Origin: Halosegnis rubeus
GTDB taxonomy: Archaea > Halobacteriota > Halobacteria > Halobacteriales > Haloarculaceae
Length of the DNA: 64,000 bases
Direction of reading: 5' to 3'
Assembly (NCBI RefSeq): GCF_009184545.1
Contig: NZ_QJOW01000001.1
Coordinates: forward strand, 310,001 to 374,000
The notes beneath the pieces are model-generated. The model saw nothing but the letters and a program-made list of their open reading frames with translations. It was not told the DNA's origin and ran no database searches. Both the position numbers and the translations under genes were made by a program. Positions 52,081 through 61,899 of the stretch are shown piece after piece; position 1 is the first letter of the stretch; each line of letters opens with the position of its first letter.

Positions 52081-52497
52081 ATGGTCACGCTCGGACTCGT
52101 GGTGGCGCAGTTCAACAAGGAACGGCCCATCACCCACGAGATGGAAGCCGCCGCGCGCGACGCCGCCGCCGAGCGCGACGCCACTATCGCCGAGACGATT
52201 CCGGTACCAGGTGCCTACGACGCGCCGCTTGCCGCCGACCGGCTCGCACGCCGCGACGACATCGACGCCGTCGCCGTCATCGGTGCTATCATCACCGGCG
52301 ACACCGACCACGACCGCGTCATCGCCGACGCTGCCGCACAGGGACTCACCGAGGTGTCACTCGACCGCGACACGCCGGTCACCTACGGTGTCACCGGCCC
52401 GGGGATGAGTGTTGCCGACGCCGAGGCGCGTATCCCGAAAGGCGGCGATGTCGTCGACAGCGCGATCGACCTTGCAGTAGAACTCCAAGACCTATGA
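52081..52497 (+). CDS. ribH: 6,7-dimethyl-8-ribityllumazine synthase
   Basis: A 138-residue enzyme of riboflavin synthesis that joins 5-amino-6-ribitylaminouracil to 3,4-dihydroxybutanone phosphate. LGLVVAQFNKERPITHEMEA starts strand 1, IPVPGAYDAPLAADRLARRD holds the P-G-A/S substrate loop, and VIGAIITGDTDHDRVIADAA has the catalytic His (DH). Archaeal length; subunits assemble into pentamers. It overlaps the aminotransferase gene by four bases (ATGA). FAD synthase lies 5 kb further on. Confidence 0.92.
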   Translation: MVTLGLVVAQFNKERPITHEMEAAARDAAAERDATIAETIPVPGAYDAPLAADRLARRDDIDAVAVIGAIITGDTDHDRVIADAAAQGLTEVSLDRDTPVTYGVTGPGMSVADAEARIPKGGDVVDSAIDLAVELQDL

Positions 52498-53642
52498 CCC
52501 AGACATTCGCAGACCGCGTCACCCGTGTCGAACCGAGCGCCACCATCGCTATCTCTAACCTCGCCAGCGAACTCGAGGCCGACGGCGTCGATGTCGTCGA
52601 CTTGTCCGTCGGCGAACCCGACTTCCCGACGCCCCAGAACGTCGTCGAGGCGGGCAAACAGGCCATCGACGACGGCCACACCGGCTACGCGCCCTCAAAC
52701 GGGATTCCACAGCTCCGGGAGGCCATCGTCGAGAAGTTCGAGGCCGACGGACTCTCCTACGGCACCGACGAACTCATCGTCACCCCGGGCGGGAAACAGG
52801 CCCTCTTCGAGGTGTTCATGGCCCTGCTCGACGAGGACGACGAGGTCGTCCTCTTCGACCCGGCGTGGGTGAGCTACGAGGCGATGGCGAAGATGGCCGG
52901 CGCGTCCATCGAGCGCGTCGACCTCTCGCCGTACGACTTCCAGCTTGAACCCGCGCTCGATGAGCTGGCCGAGGTCGTCACCGACGACACCTCGCTCATC
53001 GTCGTCAACAGTCCGTCGAACCCGACGGGTGCTGTCTTCTCCGATGCCGCGCTTGAGGGCGTCCGCGACCTCGCCGTCGAACACGACGTGATGGCGCTGT
53101 CGGACGAAATCTATCAGGAAATCACCTACGGGACGGATATGACCTCGCTCGGCAGTCTCGACGGGATGGAGGGGCGGACGATTACGCTCAACGGCTTCTC
53201 GAAGGCCTACTCGATGACGGGGTGGCGGCTCGGCTACGTCGGCCTTCCGGTCGACCTCCACGAGCAAGCCGCGAAGATACAGAGCCACTCGGTCACCTGT
53301 GCGACCCACTTCGTCCAGTACGCCGGACTCGAAGCCCTGACCAACACCGACGAGGCCGTCGCGGAGATGCGCGATGCGTTCCACGAGCGCCGCGACATGC
53401 TGCTCGAGCTGTTCGAAGAACACGACAAGGACGTGGCCACGCCCGAGGGTGCATTCTACATGATGCTCCCGGTCGATGACGACGACCAAGCCTGGTGTGA
53501 GGGTGCGATCGAGGACGCCCACGTCGCCACGGTGCCCGGCAGCGCGTTCGGGACGCCCGGCTACGCGCGATTGTCCTACGCCGCGAGCGAAGGTCGACTC
53601 CGCGAGGCGGTCGAGCGACTCGCCGACAACGACTACATCTAG
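52494..53642 (+). CDS. PLP-dependent aminotransferase, class I/II (AspC-like)
   Basis: A 382-residue fold-type I aminotransferase, similar to the one at 26758. Family regions: VVDLSVGEPDFPTPQNVVEA, VNSPSNPTGAVFSD (conserved Asn), LSDEIYQEITYG, and the PLP lysine in LNGFSKAYSMTGWRLGY near residue 240; the Arg near 360 is in YARLSYAASEGRL. Translation is coupled to ribH by an ATGA overlap, which does not imply a role in riboflavin synthesis. Amino-acid specificity is not predictable; aspartate/aromatic is likely. Confidence 0.9.
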   Translation: MTQTFADRVTRVEPSATIAISNLASELEADGVDVVDLSVGEPDFPTPQNVVEAGKQAIDDGHTGYAPSNGIPQLREAIVEKFEADGLSYGTDELIVTPGGKQALFEVFMALLDEDDEVVLFDPAWVSYEAMAKMAGASIERVDLSPYDFQLEPALDELAEVVTDDTSLIVVNSPSNPTGAVFSDAALEGVRDLAVEHDVMALSDEIYQEITYGTDMTSLGSLDGMEGRTITLNGFSKAYSMTGWRLGYVGLPVDLHEQAAKIQSHSVTCATHFVQYAGLEALTNTDEAVAEMRDAFHERRDMLLELFEEHDKDVATPEGAFYMMLPVDDDDQAWCEGAIEDAHVATVPGSAFGTPGYARLSYAASEGRLREAVERLADNDYI

Positions 53643-55177
53643 TCGAGATACGCCTCGACCAGTTGCCGCTGTGCCCGCCGGAGATGGTAGTGGAGCGTCG
53701 CCGCCGAGATGTCGAGACGCTCGGCGAGGTCCTCCGCGGTCACGTCCCGTGGCCACTCGAAGTAGCCCGCCTCGAACGCGGCTTCGACCATCTCTGTTTG
53801 TTTGTCCGTGAGCTCCGTCGAATCGGGCCACGCCGGCTGGTCGCGGCGTCCCCGCTCGGAAAGCGTCCGTTTCGCGCGCAGCTCCGTCTCGGGATAGATC
53901 TCGCGTATCCGGTCGAGTATCTCCCGCACGTCAGTTCCCTCTGGCGCGGTTGCGACGATGGTCACGCTGTCGGGGTCGAGTTCGATGCGACGCGTCTCGG
54001 CGCCTGCCGCGAGCAACATGCCGGCGGCCGACTCGGCGAAGCGCACCTCATACAGGTTCGCGTCGGCGTCGACGACACGCGCCGACCGAACGTTGTCCGT
54101 GTTCTCCATCTCGGTCACGATGCGCTCGGGGGCGGCTCCCTCGATGGTGTAGTACTGCACGGTGGTGCCGTCTTCCTCCTGTGTCATCCACTCGCGCTCG
54201 CCGGTCGCGCCCGTCTCCTTCGCGAACCTCACTACCGGGACGGTGTCGCTCTTGATCCGAAGCTCGAGTTCGATGCGAGGCTGTGACAGCATGAGCCGCT
54301 CCGTCTGGACCGAACCGATGGCCAGCCCGGCGACCCGCCCAAGCTGTGTCAACAGCGTCTCCTCGAGTTGCCCGTACCGGTCGGGTGTATCGGTGTAGCT
54401 GGTGAGGACCCCGTATATCGTTCCGTCGGCGACCAACGGGACGGAACAGCCGGCGTGAAACCCGTGGTCGGCAGTGAACTCGCGAGGGCCGTCGGGATGC
54501 TCGGAGTTGGGAATATCTCTGATAGTCGATATCCGTCCGGTCTGTGCCGTCACCAGCGCCGGTCGCGCCTCGTCGGCGCTCGTCCACTCACCGGCGAACG
54601 CATCGACCGACACCGTCTCCGGGCCCGCCGCTGCAACCGCTTCGAGCCGTCCGTCGCGCTCCTCGCCGACCCAGACGGCCCGGTAGAGACCGGCGTTGCC
54701 GAGTGTCTCACACAGCGCGTGCTCGATTTCCTCGCGCGTCTTTGCGGCGATGACCCGGTCGGTCGCAAGCTGTACTGTCTTGAGCAGCTCCGCGCGTGGC
54801 AGATCCTCGTCGGCGACGGAGACGATTCCGGTGAGAGTCTCACCGTCGCCGTTCCGCGAGAGGCTCGTGGTGTGGTGGTGGGTGCACTGCTCGCCGTCCT
54901 TGCGGACCATGTCGATCTTGTCGGTCCAGTAGGTCGTCTCGTCCGACCCGGTGAGTCGCGCTTCGAACCGGTCCCAGGCGTCGGTCGAAAACAGGTCCGG
55001 CGCGTCCAACTGCGAGAGCTCCTCGTCGGTGTAGCCGACGACCGAGGCGAACTGCTCGTTCCACCACGCGATGTCACCGTCGGCAGAAAGCTGATACGCC
55101 GGCTGTGTGGTCTCGCCGAGCACGGCAGCAACCGAATCGCCCCCCGACTCGGCCGATACGACGTGCTCAGGCTTCAT
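53639..55177 (-). CDS. Bacterio-opsin-activator-type regulator: PAS, GAF and HTH-10
   Basis: A 512-residue transcription regulator. Residues 20-130 are a PAS domain (GDIAWWNEQFASVVGYTDEE, ending with LTGIVSVADED), residues 150-300 a GAF domain (AVWVGEERDGRLEAVAAAG to TEDGTIYGVLTSYTD-like VADGTIYGVLTSYT), residues 320-440 the family's middle region, and the last 60 the HTH-10 domain: ELTDKQTEMVEAAFEAGYFE, VTAEDLAERLDISAATLHYH and LRRAQRQLVEAYLD. Signal sensed is unknown (light, oxygen or redox are typical). Start is ATG 55177. Haloarchaea have many such proteins. Confidence 0.9.
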   Translation of the reverse strand: MKPEHVVSAESGGDSVAAVLGETTQPAYQLSADGDIAWWNEQFASVVGYTDEELSQLDAPDLFSTDAWDRFEARLTGSDETTYWTDKIDMVRKDGEQCTHHHTTSLSRNGDGETLTGIVSVADEDLPRAELLKTVQLATDRVIAAKTREEIEHALCETLGNAGLYRAVWVGEERDGRLEAVAAAGPETVSVDAFAGEWTSADEARPALVTAQTGRISTIRDIPNSEHPDGPREFTADHGFHAGCSVPLVADGTIYGVLTSYTDTPDRYGQLEETLLTQLGRVAGLAIGSVQTERLMLSQPRIELELRIKSDTVPVVRFAKETGATGEREWMTQEEDGTTVQYYTIEGAAPERIVTEMENTDNVRSARVVDADANLYEVRFAESAAGMLLAAGAETRRIELDPDSVTIVATAPEGTDVREILDRIREIYPETELRAKRTLSERGRRDQPAWPDSTELTDKQTEMVEAAFEAGYFEWPRDVTAEDLAERLDISAATLHYHLRRAQRQLVEAYLD

Positions 55178-55228
55178 TCTATGTGAACATAACGTGGCCG
55201 AGGCGTAAAAGCCCACCCGGCGCGTCAG

Positions 55229-57127
55229 CTACTCGACGAGCGTCGAGCGAAGGTCGTCGTCGAGTTCCGCATCGCTCATCTTCTCGACCAACGCGGCGAG
55301 GACCTCCTCGCGTGCGCCGGGCACGAACTTGATAGAGCCGACGACGAGGTGGCCGCCGCCGCTGACGCCTGCACCCGGAAGCTCCTCGGTCAGCTCAGAC
55401 ACCATCTGCGGGATGTCGAGGCGAACGCCGTCGGACCGGAGGACGGCGAAGTCCGGACCGAAGCCGATGGTGATGACCGGGTCACCGGTCTCCTGCACCT
55501 TGCGGTCGTGGATCTCGCCGGTCGTCTTCCCCGGCGCAGGGTAGATGAAGCGGTGGGCGAACTCGTCAACGTCGACCCGGTAGAGATGTGCGTCGTTCGA
55601 CAGCATCTCGTGGTCGATGTGCGGGAGCGCGTCCTCGATCTGCTTTTCCACGTCGCGCTCGGCGCGTCCGGCAAGGAACTCCACGAGGTCGTGGTGGCGC
55701 TCCGTGTCGCCGCCGAGGTTCAACACGTCCTCGATGACGGCGTCACCGGAGTTGTAGCGGAGCCAGTGGGCGGCGTAATCGAGCGCCTCGCTGATGTCGT
55801 GGAGGTCCGGTTCCTCGTAGCCGGCCTCGTTCGCGAGCGCGAGGTAGTCGTCCATCGCGTCGGCCTGCGAGCGGTCCGCGAGTCCGGCCACCGCCGGGAT
55901 GTGTTCGAGGTCACTCGAGAGCGACGGGTCGATCATCCGCGCGAGCTCGACGCTCATCATCCCGGTCGTGATGCGGTAGTCCTCGTCGTGGAGGTACGGA
56001 TTGACGTGGGCGTCGAGCAGCGGCTCGACGGCCTCCGGGTCGGGATGGTGGTGGTCGACGACGACGATTGGGATGTCGTACTGTGCGAGCGCGCGGTAGG
56101 CAGGGGTATCTTCCTCCGTCGAGCCGTTGTCGAGCATCAACAGGAGCGGGAGCTTCTGGCCGTGTCGCTCCTGGTCTTCGAGCGCGTAGTTCAGGTCCCG
56201 CGTCATATCCTCCATCTCGTAGTACGGAGCCTTCGAGGGGAGCCGGCGGAACAGGTGTTGCGGGGCCTGACTGTCCTCGTGGACCTCACCGATGAAGTTC
56301 TGGAGCGCGAGTTGGACCGGGACGGACGCGCACATGCCGTCGCCGTCGGCGTGATGGCGCATCCGAATCGGTCGGCCGTCGAGCACCGCTCGGCGGAGCC
56401 GTTTCGCGACGCCGCGAAGCTCCTCGCGGATCGGCTCGAATGCCTCCCACTCGATGAGCGGCTCGACCTCGGCTGGCGCGGCCGTCTCGTCCAGTTGCGC
56501 TTCGAGTCGCTCGCGGACCTCGGCGCTCTCCTCGTCGTCGAGTCGCGCGAGTTCGTCGACCTCGACCTGAACCGCCCCCTCACGCGTCTCTACGTCGCCG
56601 GTCACGCGGACGACGTCGCCGATTTCGACGTCCGGGTACGCACGGACGCCGGCCTCCTCGAAGGCTGCGGCCGGGACGACCCCGGAGCCGTCGCGCAGTT
56701 GAAACAGCGTCGGCCCGCCGGTCTGTTTGATGCCGACGACTTCGCCCTCAACGTGGACCGTCTGTCCGACCGAGTCGGCGAGATCCGAGACGCCGACGTT
56801 CTCCCCGTGGCGCACCTCGACGGTGACCGGGTCGGCCGGGTCGGTCTCGTGGAACGAGAGGTCGCCGTCCTCGCGAATCTCGGCGAGTTCGACGACGAAC
56901 TCGTCGCCGACATCGTACTCGCCGTCGAGGACGGAGTCGTGGACGAGCCCGGAGACGTGCTCGGAGACGTCGACGAAGACGCCGTACTCGACGACGCCGT
57001 TGACGGTCGCGTGGTACAGTGCGCCCTCCTCCACGTCGGCGAAGGTACAGCTGTCGGCGAGCGCGTAGACGGTGGGGCCGGCAGCCCCCGTGCTGGGACT
57101 TTCTCCAGCATCAACAGATGAATCCAT
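55229..57127 (-). CDS. DHH-family phosphoesterase with N-terminal S1/OB domains (RecJ-like)
   Basis: A 632-residue protein. Residues 35-110 are an S1 RNA-binding domain (YHATVNGVVEYGVFVDVSEH), 130-200 an OB fold (GQTVHVEGEVVGIKQTGGPT), and the DHH module starts near 250: MRHHADGDGMCASVPVQLAL (H-x-D-G-D), IVVVDHHHPDPEAVEPLLDA (DHH), ending with the DHHA1 motif GVSGGGHLVVGSIKFVPG. It is a nanoRNase/RecJ-like hydrolase of nucleic acids. The true start is ATG 57127; longer frame upstream is noncoding. Archaeal members are linked to the replisome (GINS-associated) or RNA turnover. Confidence 0.88.
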   Translation of the reverse strand: MDSSVDAGESPSTGAAGPTVYALADSCTFADVEEGALYHATVNGVVEYGVFVDVSEHVSGLVHDSVLDGEYDVGDEFVVELAEIREDGDLSFHETDPADPVTVEVRHGENVGVSDLADSVGQTVHVEGEVVGIKQTGGPTLFQLRDGSGVVPAAAFEEAGVRAYPDVEIGDVVRVTGDVETREGAVQVEVDELARLDDEESAEVRERLEAQLDETAAPAEVEPLIEWEAFEPIREELRGVAKRLRRAVLDGRPIRMRHHADGDGMCASVPVQLALQNFIGEVHEDSQAPQHLFRRLPSKAPYYEMEDMTRDLNYALEDQERHGQKLPLLLMLDNGSTEEDTPAYRALAQYDIPIVVVDHHHPDPEAVEPLLDAHVNPYLHDEDYRITTGMMSVELARMIDPSLSSDLEHIPAVAGLADRSQADAMDDYLALANEAGYEEPDLHDISEALDYAAHWLRYNSGDAVIEDVLNLGGDTERHHDLVEFLAGRAERDVEKQIEDALPHIDHEMLSNDAHLYRVDVDEFAHRFIYPAPGKTTGEIHDRKVQETGDPVITIGFGPDFAVLRSDGVRLDIPQMVSELTEELPGAGVSGGGHLVVGSIKFVPGAREEVLAALVEKMSDAELDDDLRSTLVE

Positions 57128-57235
57128 TAGTGAGTATTGCGGTCTTTCTCCCGTTAAGCGTTTCACTTCCCGCCAGCGCCGACCGAGACGCCCCCCTATC
57201 GGAACCCTTAGTTTCGCGCCGACCCGAGTCTGGGT

Positions 57236-57721
57236 ATGCGTCTGTTCCGGTCGAGTACGGTGCTCGGTATCGCCGAGGGCGCCCTCTCGTTTGCCCGCTC
57301 CGCCGCGGAGGACACTCACCCCGACGAGTACATGGGGCTGCTCCGCGGCGAGGACGCCCGCGACCTCGGACTCGACCGTGACGGCACCGTCGTCACCGAC
57401 GTGCTCATCATCCCCGGAACGACTTTCTCGCCCGTCAGCGCCACCGTTCGCTCGGACATGATTCCGACCGGCGCACGCTCCGTCGGCTCGCTCCACTCGC
57501 ACCCGAACGGCGTGCTTCACCCCTCTGAGCAGGACATCCAGACGTTCGGCAACGGTTCCGTCCACATCATCCTCGGTGCGCCCTACGGTCCCGACGACTG
57601 GCGCGCGTTCGACCGTACCGGCGATCCCCGCGAGTTGGACGTAGTTGACGTTGAGCTTCCCGACGACGACTTCTTCGATTTCACGCAGGCCGATATCGAC
57701 GCCGAGCTGGAGGGACGATGA
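57236..57721 (+). CDS. JAMM/MPN+ metalloprotease, desampylase-like
   Basis: A 161-residue JAB1/MPN domain protein. The catalytic Glu is in [11 protein letters not shown] near residue 31 and the zinc motif is [16 protein letters not shown] (HxH-P-x-S-x2-D) at about residues 84-99. Haloarchaeal JAMM1 proteins cut ubiquitin-like SAMP modifiers from proteins and from molybdopterin synthase; this gene is of similar size and arrangement, so a desampylase role is likely but not proven. Its stop overlaps the ATG of the next gene by four bases. Confidence 0.85.
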   Translation: MRLFRSSTVLGIAEGALSFARSAAEDTHPDEYMGLLRGEDARDLGLDRDGTVVTDVLIIPGTTFSPVSATVRSDMIPTGARSVGSLHSHPNGVLHPSEQDIQTFGNGSVHIILGAPYGPDDWRAFDRTGDPRELDVVDVELPDDDFFDFTQADIDAELEGR

Positions 57722-58143
57722 CGACGGTCGTCGCACAGGGGACCTTCGACCTTCTCCATCCCGGACACCTCCATTACCTGCGTGAGGCTCGCTCGATGGG
57801 CAACGAGCTCCACGTCATCCTCGCGCGCCGGTCCAACGTCACCCACAAGGAGCCACCGATTCTCCCCGACACGCAGCGCCGCGAGATGGTCGACGCGCTC
57901 GACCCCGTCACCGAGGCGCACCTCGGCCACGAGTCGGACATCTTCGTTCCAATCGAGCGCATCGACCCAGATGTCATCGTACTCGGTCACGACCAACACC
58001 ACGACGACGACGCTATCCGCCGCGCGCTCGCCGACCGCGGCATCGATTGTGAGGTCGTCCGCGCCACGCCCCACGAGACCGACGACGAAGTGCTCTCGAC
58101 CGGTCGTATCATCGACCGCATCTGCAAACAGCGGTGCGGATAG
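57718..58143 (+). CDS. ribL: FAD synthase (archaeal RibL-type adenylyltransferase)
   Basis: A 141-residue nucleotidyltransferase: [20 protein letters not shown] has the HxGH motif, [20 protein letters not shown] the intermediate loop and [18 protein letters not shown] the closing S-T-G/R motif. Archaeal RibL makes FAD from FMN and ATP or CTP; close relatives are glycerol-3-phosphate cytidylyltransferases, and the two are hard to tell apart by sequence alone. The size and the pair with lumazine synthase in the window favour RibL. Starts inside the JAMM stop codon (ATGA). Confidence 0.87.
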   Translation: MTTVVAQGTFDLLHPGHLHYLREARSMGNELHVILARRSNVTHKEPPILPDTQRREMVDALDPVTEAHLGHESDIFVPIERIDPDVIVLGHDQHHDDDAIRRALADRGIDCEVVRATPHETDDEVLSTGRIIDRICKQRCG

Positions 58144-58144
58144 C

Positions 58145-59743
58145 TCACTCGAACTGGAGGCGACGCGCCGCGAGCAGACAGCCGACCGCGAGCGCGCCGA
58201 GCACCGCGACTAACCCCATGGGGCGCTCGCCACCGTCGCCGCTGGCCTGCCAGTCGCGGTCGAAGGCGTCTCGGTAGTAGCCTGGTACCTCACCCCCCGA
58301 CAGCGCGAGCAGCACCTCGCGGTTCTCGCGTGCGGCGTTATCGTTCCAGTTCATGCTCCCGAGCACGACCGTCTCGTCGACGACCACTCCCTTCGCGTGC
58401 ACCTTCTCGTACCCTCGGGGGCGGGCGAGCCGCGCCGTAAGCGAGAGCTCCTCGCGCTCGGCAATGCGGTTCAGCCGGTCCACGACGCGCTGATTCTCCT
58501 CTTCGACGTACCACGCACTCGACAGCAGTATCCGGACCTCGACGCCACGGCGAGCCGCCTCGACAGTCGCCGCGACGAGCGACTGGTCGACGCCACCGAC
58601 GCTCACTTGGAGGACGCGGACCGACGACTCCGCCCGCTCGATACGGCGAACCACCGCTGTCTCGGCGTTGTCAGGCGCGGTGAGCAGCGAGACGGACTCG
58701 TAGTTGAGGCTCGCTGGCTCCGTCCGACTCCGGAACGACCCCGAGGCCGGCGGCTCACTCGTGAACGTCTCCCCCTCGCGGAACTGTCTCCACGGGGTCG
58801 CTGCCCGGTACGTGAAATCTCCGATGAACGTCGCCGCGAGTCGGCTGACGACCGTCTCGTCGGCGACGGTCGCGCCCCACCCGCGAGACGAGGCCCCTCC
58901 GACTCCGGACGGCTTCCAGTTTTCAGTCAGGACGGTCGCCCGATCGTCGGCGACGACGTACTTCGCGTGGTGGTAGCGGTAACGCGTCGCCGGTCCGTCG
59001 ACGACCCGAACGTCGATACCCGCCGCCGTGAGTTGATCCAGTCGCGCTGCCTGTTCACTCGTGGTGCCGCCAACCGGGCCGCCCTCAACTAAGACCCTGA
59101 CCCGCACGCCGCGGTCGTGTGCTTGAAGGAGTGTCTCGGTCACGCGCCGTGAGGTGAGCGTGTAGCCGGCCAGCAGGACGCGCTCGTCGGCCTGTTCGAT
59201 TGGCGCGACCGCGGCCGCGGGTGCGTCGGGCAAGAGGAAGCCGCGCGCCTCGCCGCTACCGCCGCCGGCGACCGGGTAGTCGGTCGCACCGACCGGTCGC
59301 CACTTCCCGTCGACGTACACCTCGGCTTCCGGCGCGTTCTCGTACGCCAGCGACGCGACCGTCTCGCCGTCGCGCCGCAGCCGGAGTCGTTCGCCGCTGT
59401 TCGAGAGCCGCGGCAGCGAGACGGCGACGACGGTTCTATTACACGATCGCCGAACCGCCGCTGGCCGTCTGGTCAGGACGACGGTCCCAGTCGCGTTCAC
59501 CGCCGGGAGCTGAAGCCGTTCCTCCCCGTCGTCGAGCGTGTACGTCGAGAGGTTCGCGTCGCTGGTGACCGACAGCGCGACGTACTCGCCGCGGTCGTTC
59601 TCCGCCAGCGGGTTCGCGACGACCGACGCGAACGCCGGATGTGGGCCGTTCGCCGAACCCGACTCACTGGCACCGACCGGCACAGCTCCGGCGCCCGAGG
59701 CGAGAAGGAGCAGACACGCGAGGAGCACGCGAAGGTGAGCCAC
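58145..59743 (-). CDS. Secreted phospholipase-D-like protein (two HKD motifs)
   Basis: A 532-residue protein with a Sec-type N-terminal signal (MAHLRVLLACLLLLASGAGA, residues 1-20, GTG start) and a C-terminal hydrophobic helix (LVAVLGALAVGCLLAARRL, near 510-530) likely anchoring it to the membrane. HKD motif 1 is YHHAKYVVADDRATVLTENW near 260 and motif 2 is KVHAKGVVVDETVVLGSMNW near 445; each has H-x-K-x4-D as in PLD and bacterial nucleases. The first 130 residues are a beta-rich LTD-like domain. Its role could be extracellular lipid or DNA cleavage; not determined. Confidence 0.86.
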   Translation of the reverse strand: MAHLRVLLACLLLLASGAGAVPVGASESGSANGPHPAFASVVANPLAENDRGEYVALSVTSDANLSTYTLDDGEERLQLPAVNATGTVVLTRRPAAVRRSCNRTVVAVSLPRLSNSGERLRLRRDGETVASLAYENAPEAEVYVDGKWRPVGATDYPVAGGGSGEARGFLLPDAPAAAVAPIEQADERVLLAGYTLTSRRVTETLLQAHDRGVRVRVLVEGGPVGGTTSEQAARLDQLTAAGIDVRVVDGPATRYRYHHAKYVVADDRATVLTENWKPSGVGGASSRGWGATVADETVVSRLAATFIGDFTYRAATPWRQFREGETFTSEPPASGSFRSRTEPASLNYESVSLLTAPDNAETAVVRRIERAESSVRVLQVSVGGVDQSLVAATVEAARRGVEVRILLSSAWYVEEENQRVVDRLNRIAEREELSLTARLARPRGYEKVHAKGVVVDETVVLGSMNWNDNAARENREVLLALSGGEVPGYYRDAFDRDWQASGDGGERPMGLVAVLGALAVGCLLAARRLQFE

Positions 59744-59773
59744 GCGACGGGTGGCGCGTCCCCGGTAATAAAG

Positions 59774-61063
59774 CTACGCGGCGGCGGTCGCGCCGAGGTG
59801 ATCTTCGGCCTTCTCGGCTTCCGACTGCACGAGGAACGAGCGGTCGTCGACGTATTGGGCGGCCTCTTCGAGGGCACGCTCCGTCCCGATTTGGACGAGG
59901 GCCCACGCGGCCGCGGCGCGGACGCCGTCTCGTTCCTCCTCGGCGAGCACGTCGGCCAGCGGCTCCACCGCGCGGGTGTCGCCGATGCGGCCGAGCGCGC
60001 GAGCGGCCTGTGACCGAACCTCGTAATCCTCGGCGACGAGGCGGTTCGCGACCGGCTGTGTCGACTCCGGCGAGCCGATTTCGCCGAGCGTCTTCAACAC
60101 GGTCTTCTGGAGCGGCGGATTCGACTCGTCGCTGATGTAGTCGTGGAGCATCTCGCAGGCAGCGTCGTCGCCAATCTTTCCGAGCACCTCGATTGCGGGT
60201 CGGTCGCGCCGCTGTGCGAGCCCTTCCATCGCGTCGTACGCCTCCGGCGCGCCGAGCCGGCGGAACGCCTCGACGCAGTTGTCCTGCATGAACTCCGAGT
60301 CGAACGTCTCGAAGGCGGTCAGGATGCGCTCGGGGTCGTTCTCGTGTTCGGCGATGCGGACGACGCCCAACTCCGGGGGGAAGTCCTTGCGGTTGTCCGA
60401 GTCGAGCCGGTCGTAAAATCCCTCGACGGTGAGCTGTTCGACGACGGTGAGATCGTCCCACTCCTCTGCGGCCTCCAGCGCGTCCGCGAACGCGTCCGTG
60501 GCCGCGAGCAGCGCGGCGATGGTGTCCGTGTCGTCGTCAGCATCGAGACCGGCGTCGGTGACGGCCGTAGCCACGCTATCGAGGGCGTCGGTGTAATCCT
60601 CCGGGAAGTCGGAGCCGTACTCGAAGCTCGTGTCGAGCGTGTCGCCAACGCTCTCGGTGAGTGTCTCAGTCGCCGTGACCACCTCGGGTTCACCGTCCTC
60701 GGTCCAGCGTGTGTCGGTGACCGTCCCACTACCCGCCTCGATAGCGTCGATTACGTCGCTCCCGTAGGGTCCACGCTGTTGTTCGAGCTGGTCGCGAAGC
60801 TCCTCCAGTCGGCCGGTGAGTCGCTCTGCGGGCGGCTCTTCGTCCTCGTCGTCCGGCTCGGGAAACGACGCGTTCTCGATTTGCGTCTCGGCCGCGTCGA
60901 GCGTCGCCTCGACGTCGTCGAGGTCGGTCTCGGTCTCGGCGGCCTCCAGTGCCGTCTCGGCCTCGTCGAGTCGTTCGTCCACTGTCTCGGGCGTGACGTC
61001 GACGGCCGTCTCCTCGTCGGCCGGCGCGTCGGTCTCGTCGGTCTCGTCGCTCCCGTCGCTCAT
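59774..61063 (-). CDS. Acidic coiled-coil protein with HEAT repeats
   Basis: A 429-residue soluble protein. Residues 1-100 are an acidic low-complexity/coiled-coil stretch (TDETDAPADEETAVDVTPET). Residues 240-425 are HEAT or PBS-lyase-like repeats, for example EVLGKIGDDAACEMLHDYIS, KTVLKTLGEIGSPESTQPVA and AARALGRIGDTRAVEPLADV, giving an alpha-solenoid for protein contacts. The middle part (about 110-230) carries helices of unknown fold. No catalytic motif. It is in a separate transcription unit from pssA. Confidence 0.85.
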   Translation of the reverse strand: MSDGSDETDETDAPADEETAVDVTPETVDERLDEAETALEAAETETDLDDVEATLDAAETQIENASFPEPDDEDEEPPAERLTGRLEELRDQLEQQRGPYGSDVIDAIEAGSGTVTDTRWTEDGEPEVVTATETLTESVGDTLDTSFEYGSDFPEDYTDALDSVATAVTDAGLDADDDTDTIAALLAATDAFADALEAAEEWDDLTVVEQLTVEGFYDRLDSDNRKDFPPELGVVRIAEHENDPERILTAFETFDSEFMQDNCVEAFRRLGAPEAYDAMEGLAQRRDRPAIEVLGKIGDDAACEMLHDYISDESNPPLQKTVLKTLGEIGSPESTQPVANRLVAEDYEVRSQAARALGRIGDTRAVEPLADVLAEEERDGVRAAAAWALVQIGTERALEEAAQYVDDRSFLVQSEAEKAEDHLGATAAA

Positions 61064-61102
61064 ACCGTTGTCTCCGTGAGTTGCAGAAAAGAGCGTTTCC
61101 CT

Positions 61103-61810
61103 TCACTCACGCCAGTAAAACCGCGGCGACAGCGTGACGTACGCCAGCGCACAGATGAGCAGCGCGATGGGGAACGCACGCCGGAGCGCGGATGGAAACA
61201 GCACAGTACACGCCTGTACCGCGCCGAGAATCAGCGCGTCACCGGCCAACAGGTCCGGATACGTGATGGGCGCGAGCATCGCGACCGCGAGGATGACCGC
61301 CGCGCCGACGGCAAGCGCTGGACCGGCGACGCCGTAGATGACGCTCCCGGTCGCGGTGACGCCGGCCACCTGTAGCGCAGCGAGTAGCGTCGCGGCGAGC
61401 GTCGTCTGGACGCCCTCCGTCGTGGTGTCGTCCTCGTCGTAGGCAGCGTACATCCCGAGCCTGAGGACGCCGGCCGCGACGAACAGCCCGCCTGCGGTGA
61501 GCGTCGTCGCCGTCGCAACCGTGAGACCGAAGCCGGACTCCACGCCGGCGAGACTGAACACGAGCACCGCCGGCGCGACGACGAACGTCGACACGTCGGC
61601 GAGTGCATCGAGGAACGCACCCGCGTCCGAGGAGCCGTAGCGGCGGGCGACCACGCCGTCCAGCCCGTCGGCAATCGCGCCCAACAGGATGAGCCGTGCC
61701 GCGAGCGTCGGCTCCACGGTTGCGACGGCGGCGGCGACGAAGCCGATTGCCGCGTTGGTGACGGTCACGATGTCGGCCGCTGACACCCTGCCGACGAACC
61801 GTGGCTTCAT
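61103..61810 (-). CDS. pssA: CDP-alcohol phosphatidyltransferase, archaetidylserine synthase PssA
   Basis: A 235-residue membrane enzyme with about eight hydrophobic helices. The CDP-OH-PT signature is DGLDGVVARR followed by GSSDAGAFLDALAD (D-G-x2-A-R-x8-G-x3-D-x3-D) near residues 48-75, the cytidine-nucleotide and metal site. It transfers serine to CDP-archaeol. In haloarchaea PssA is needed for archaeosortase-dependent lipid anchoring of S-layer proteins. Start ATG 61808-61810; the halocyanin-like gene is divergent. Confidence 0.88.
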   Translation of the reverse strand: MKPRFVGRVSAADIVTVTNAAIGFVAAAVATVEPTLAARLILLGAIADGLDGVVARRYGSSDAGAFLDALADVSTFVVAPAVLVFSLAGVESGFGLTVATATTLTAGGLFVAAGVLRLGMYAAYDEDDTTTEGVQTTLAATLLAALQVAGVTATGSVIYGVAGPALAVGAAVILAVAMLAPITYPDLLAGDALILGAVQACTVLFPSALRRAFPIALLICALAYVTLSPRFYWRE

Positions 61811-61899
61811 ACCTCTGGGTCGCCGGTCGCTCCCTTATGCGGTTCGCTTCGACGGTCGAACCACGGAACGTTTATCCCCGTGTCCCCAACCGAACGGTA

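Noticed and set aside
55229-57736. 835-residue version of the DHH phosphoesterase
   Set aside because: The extra 200 residues are antisense to the JAMM gene and the intergenic region; the S1 domain begins properly after ATG 57127.
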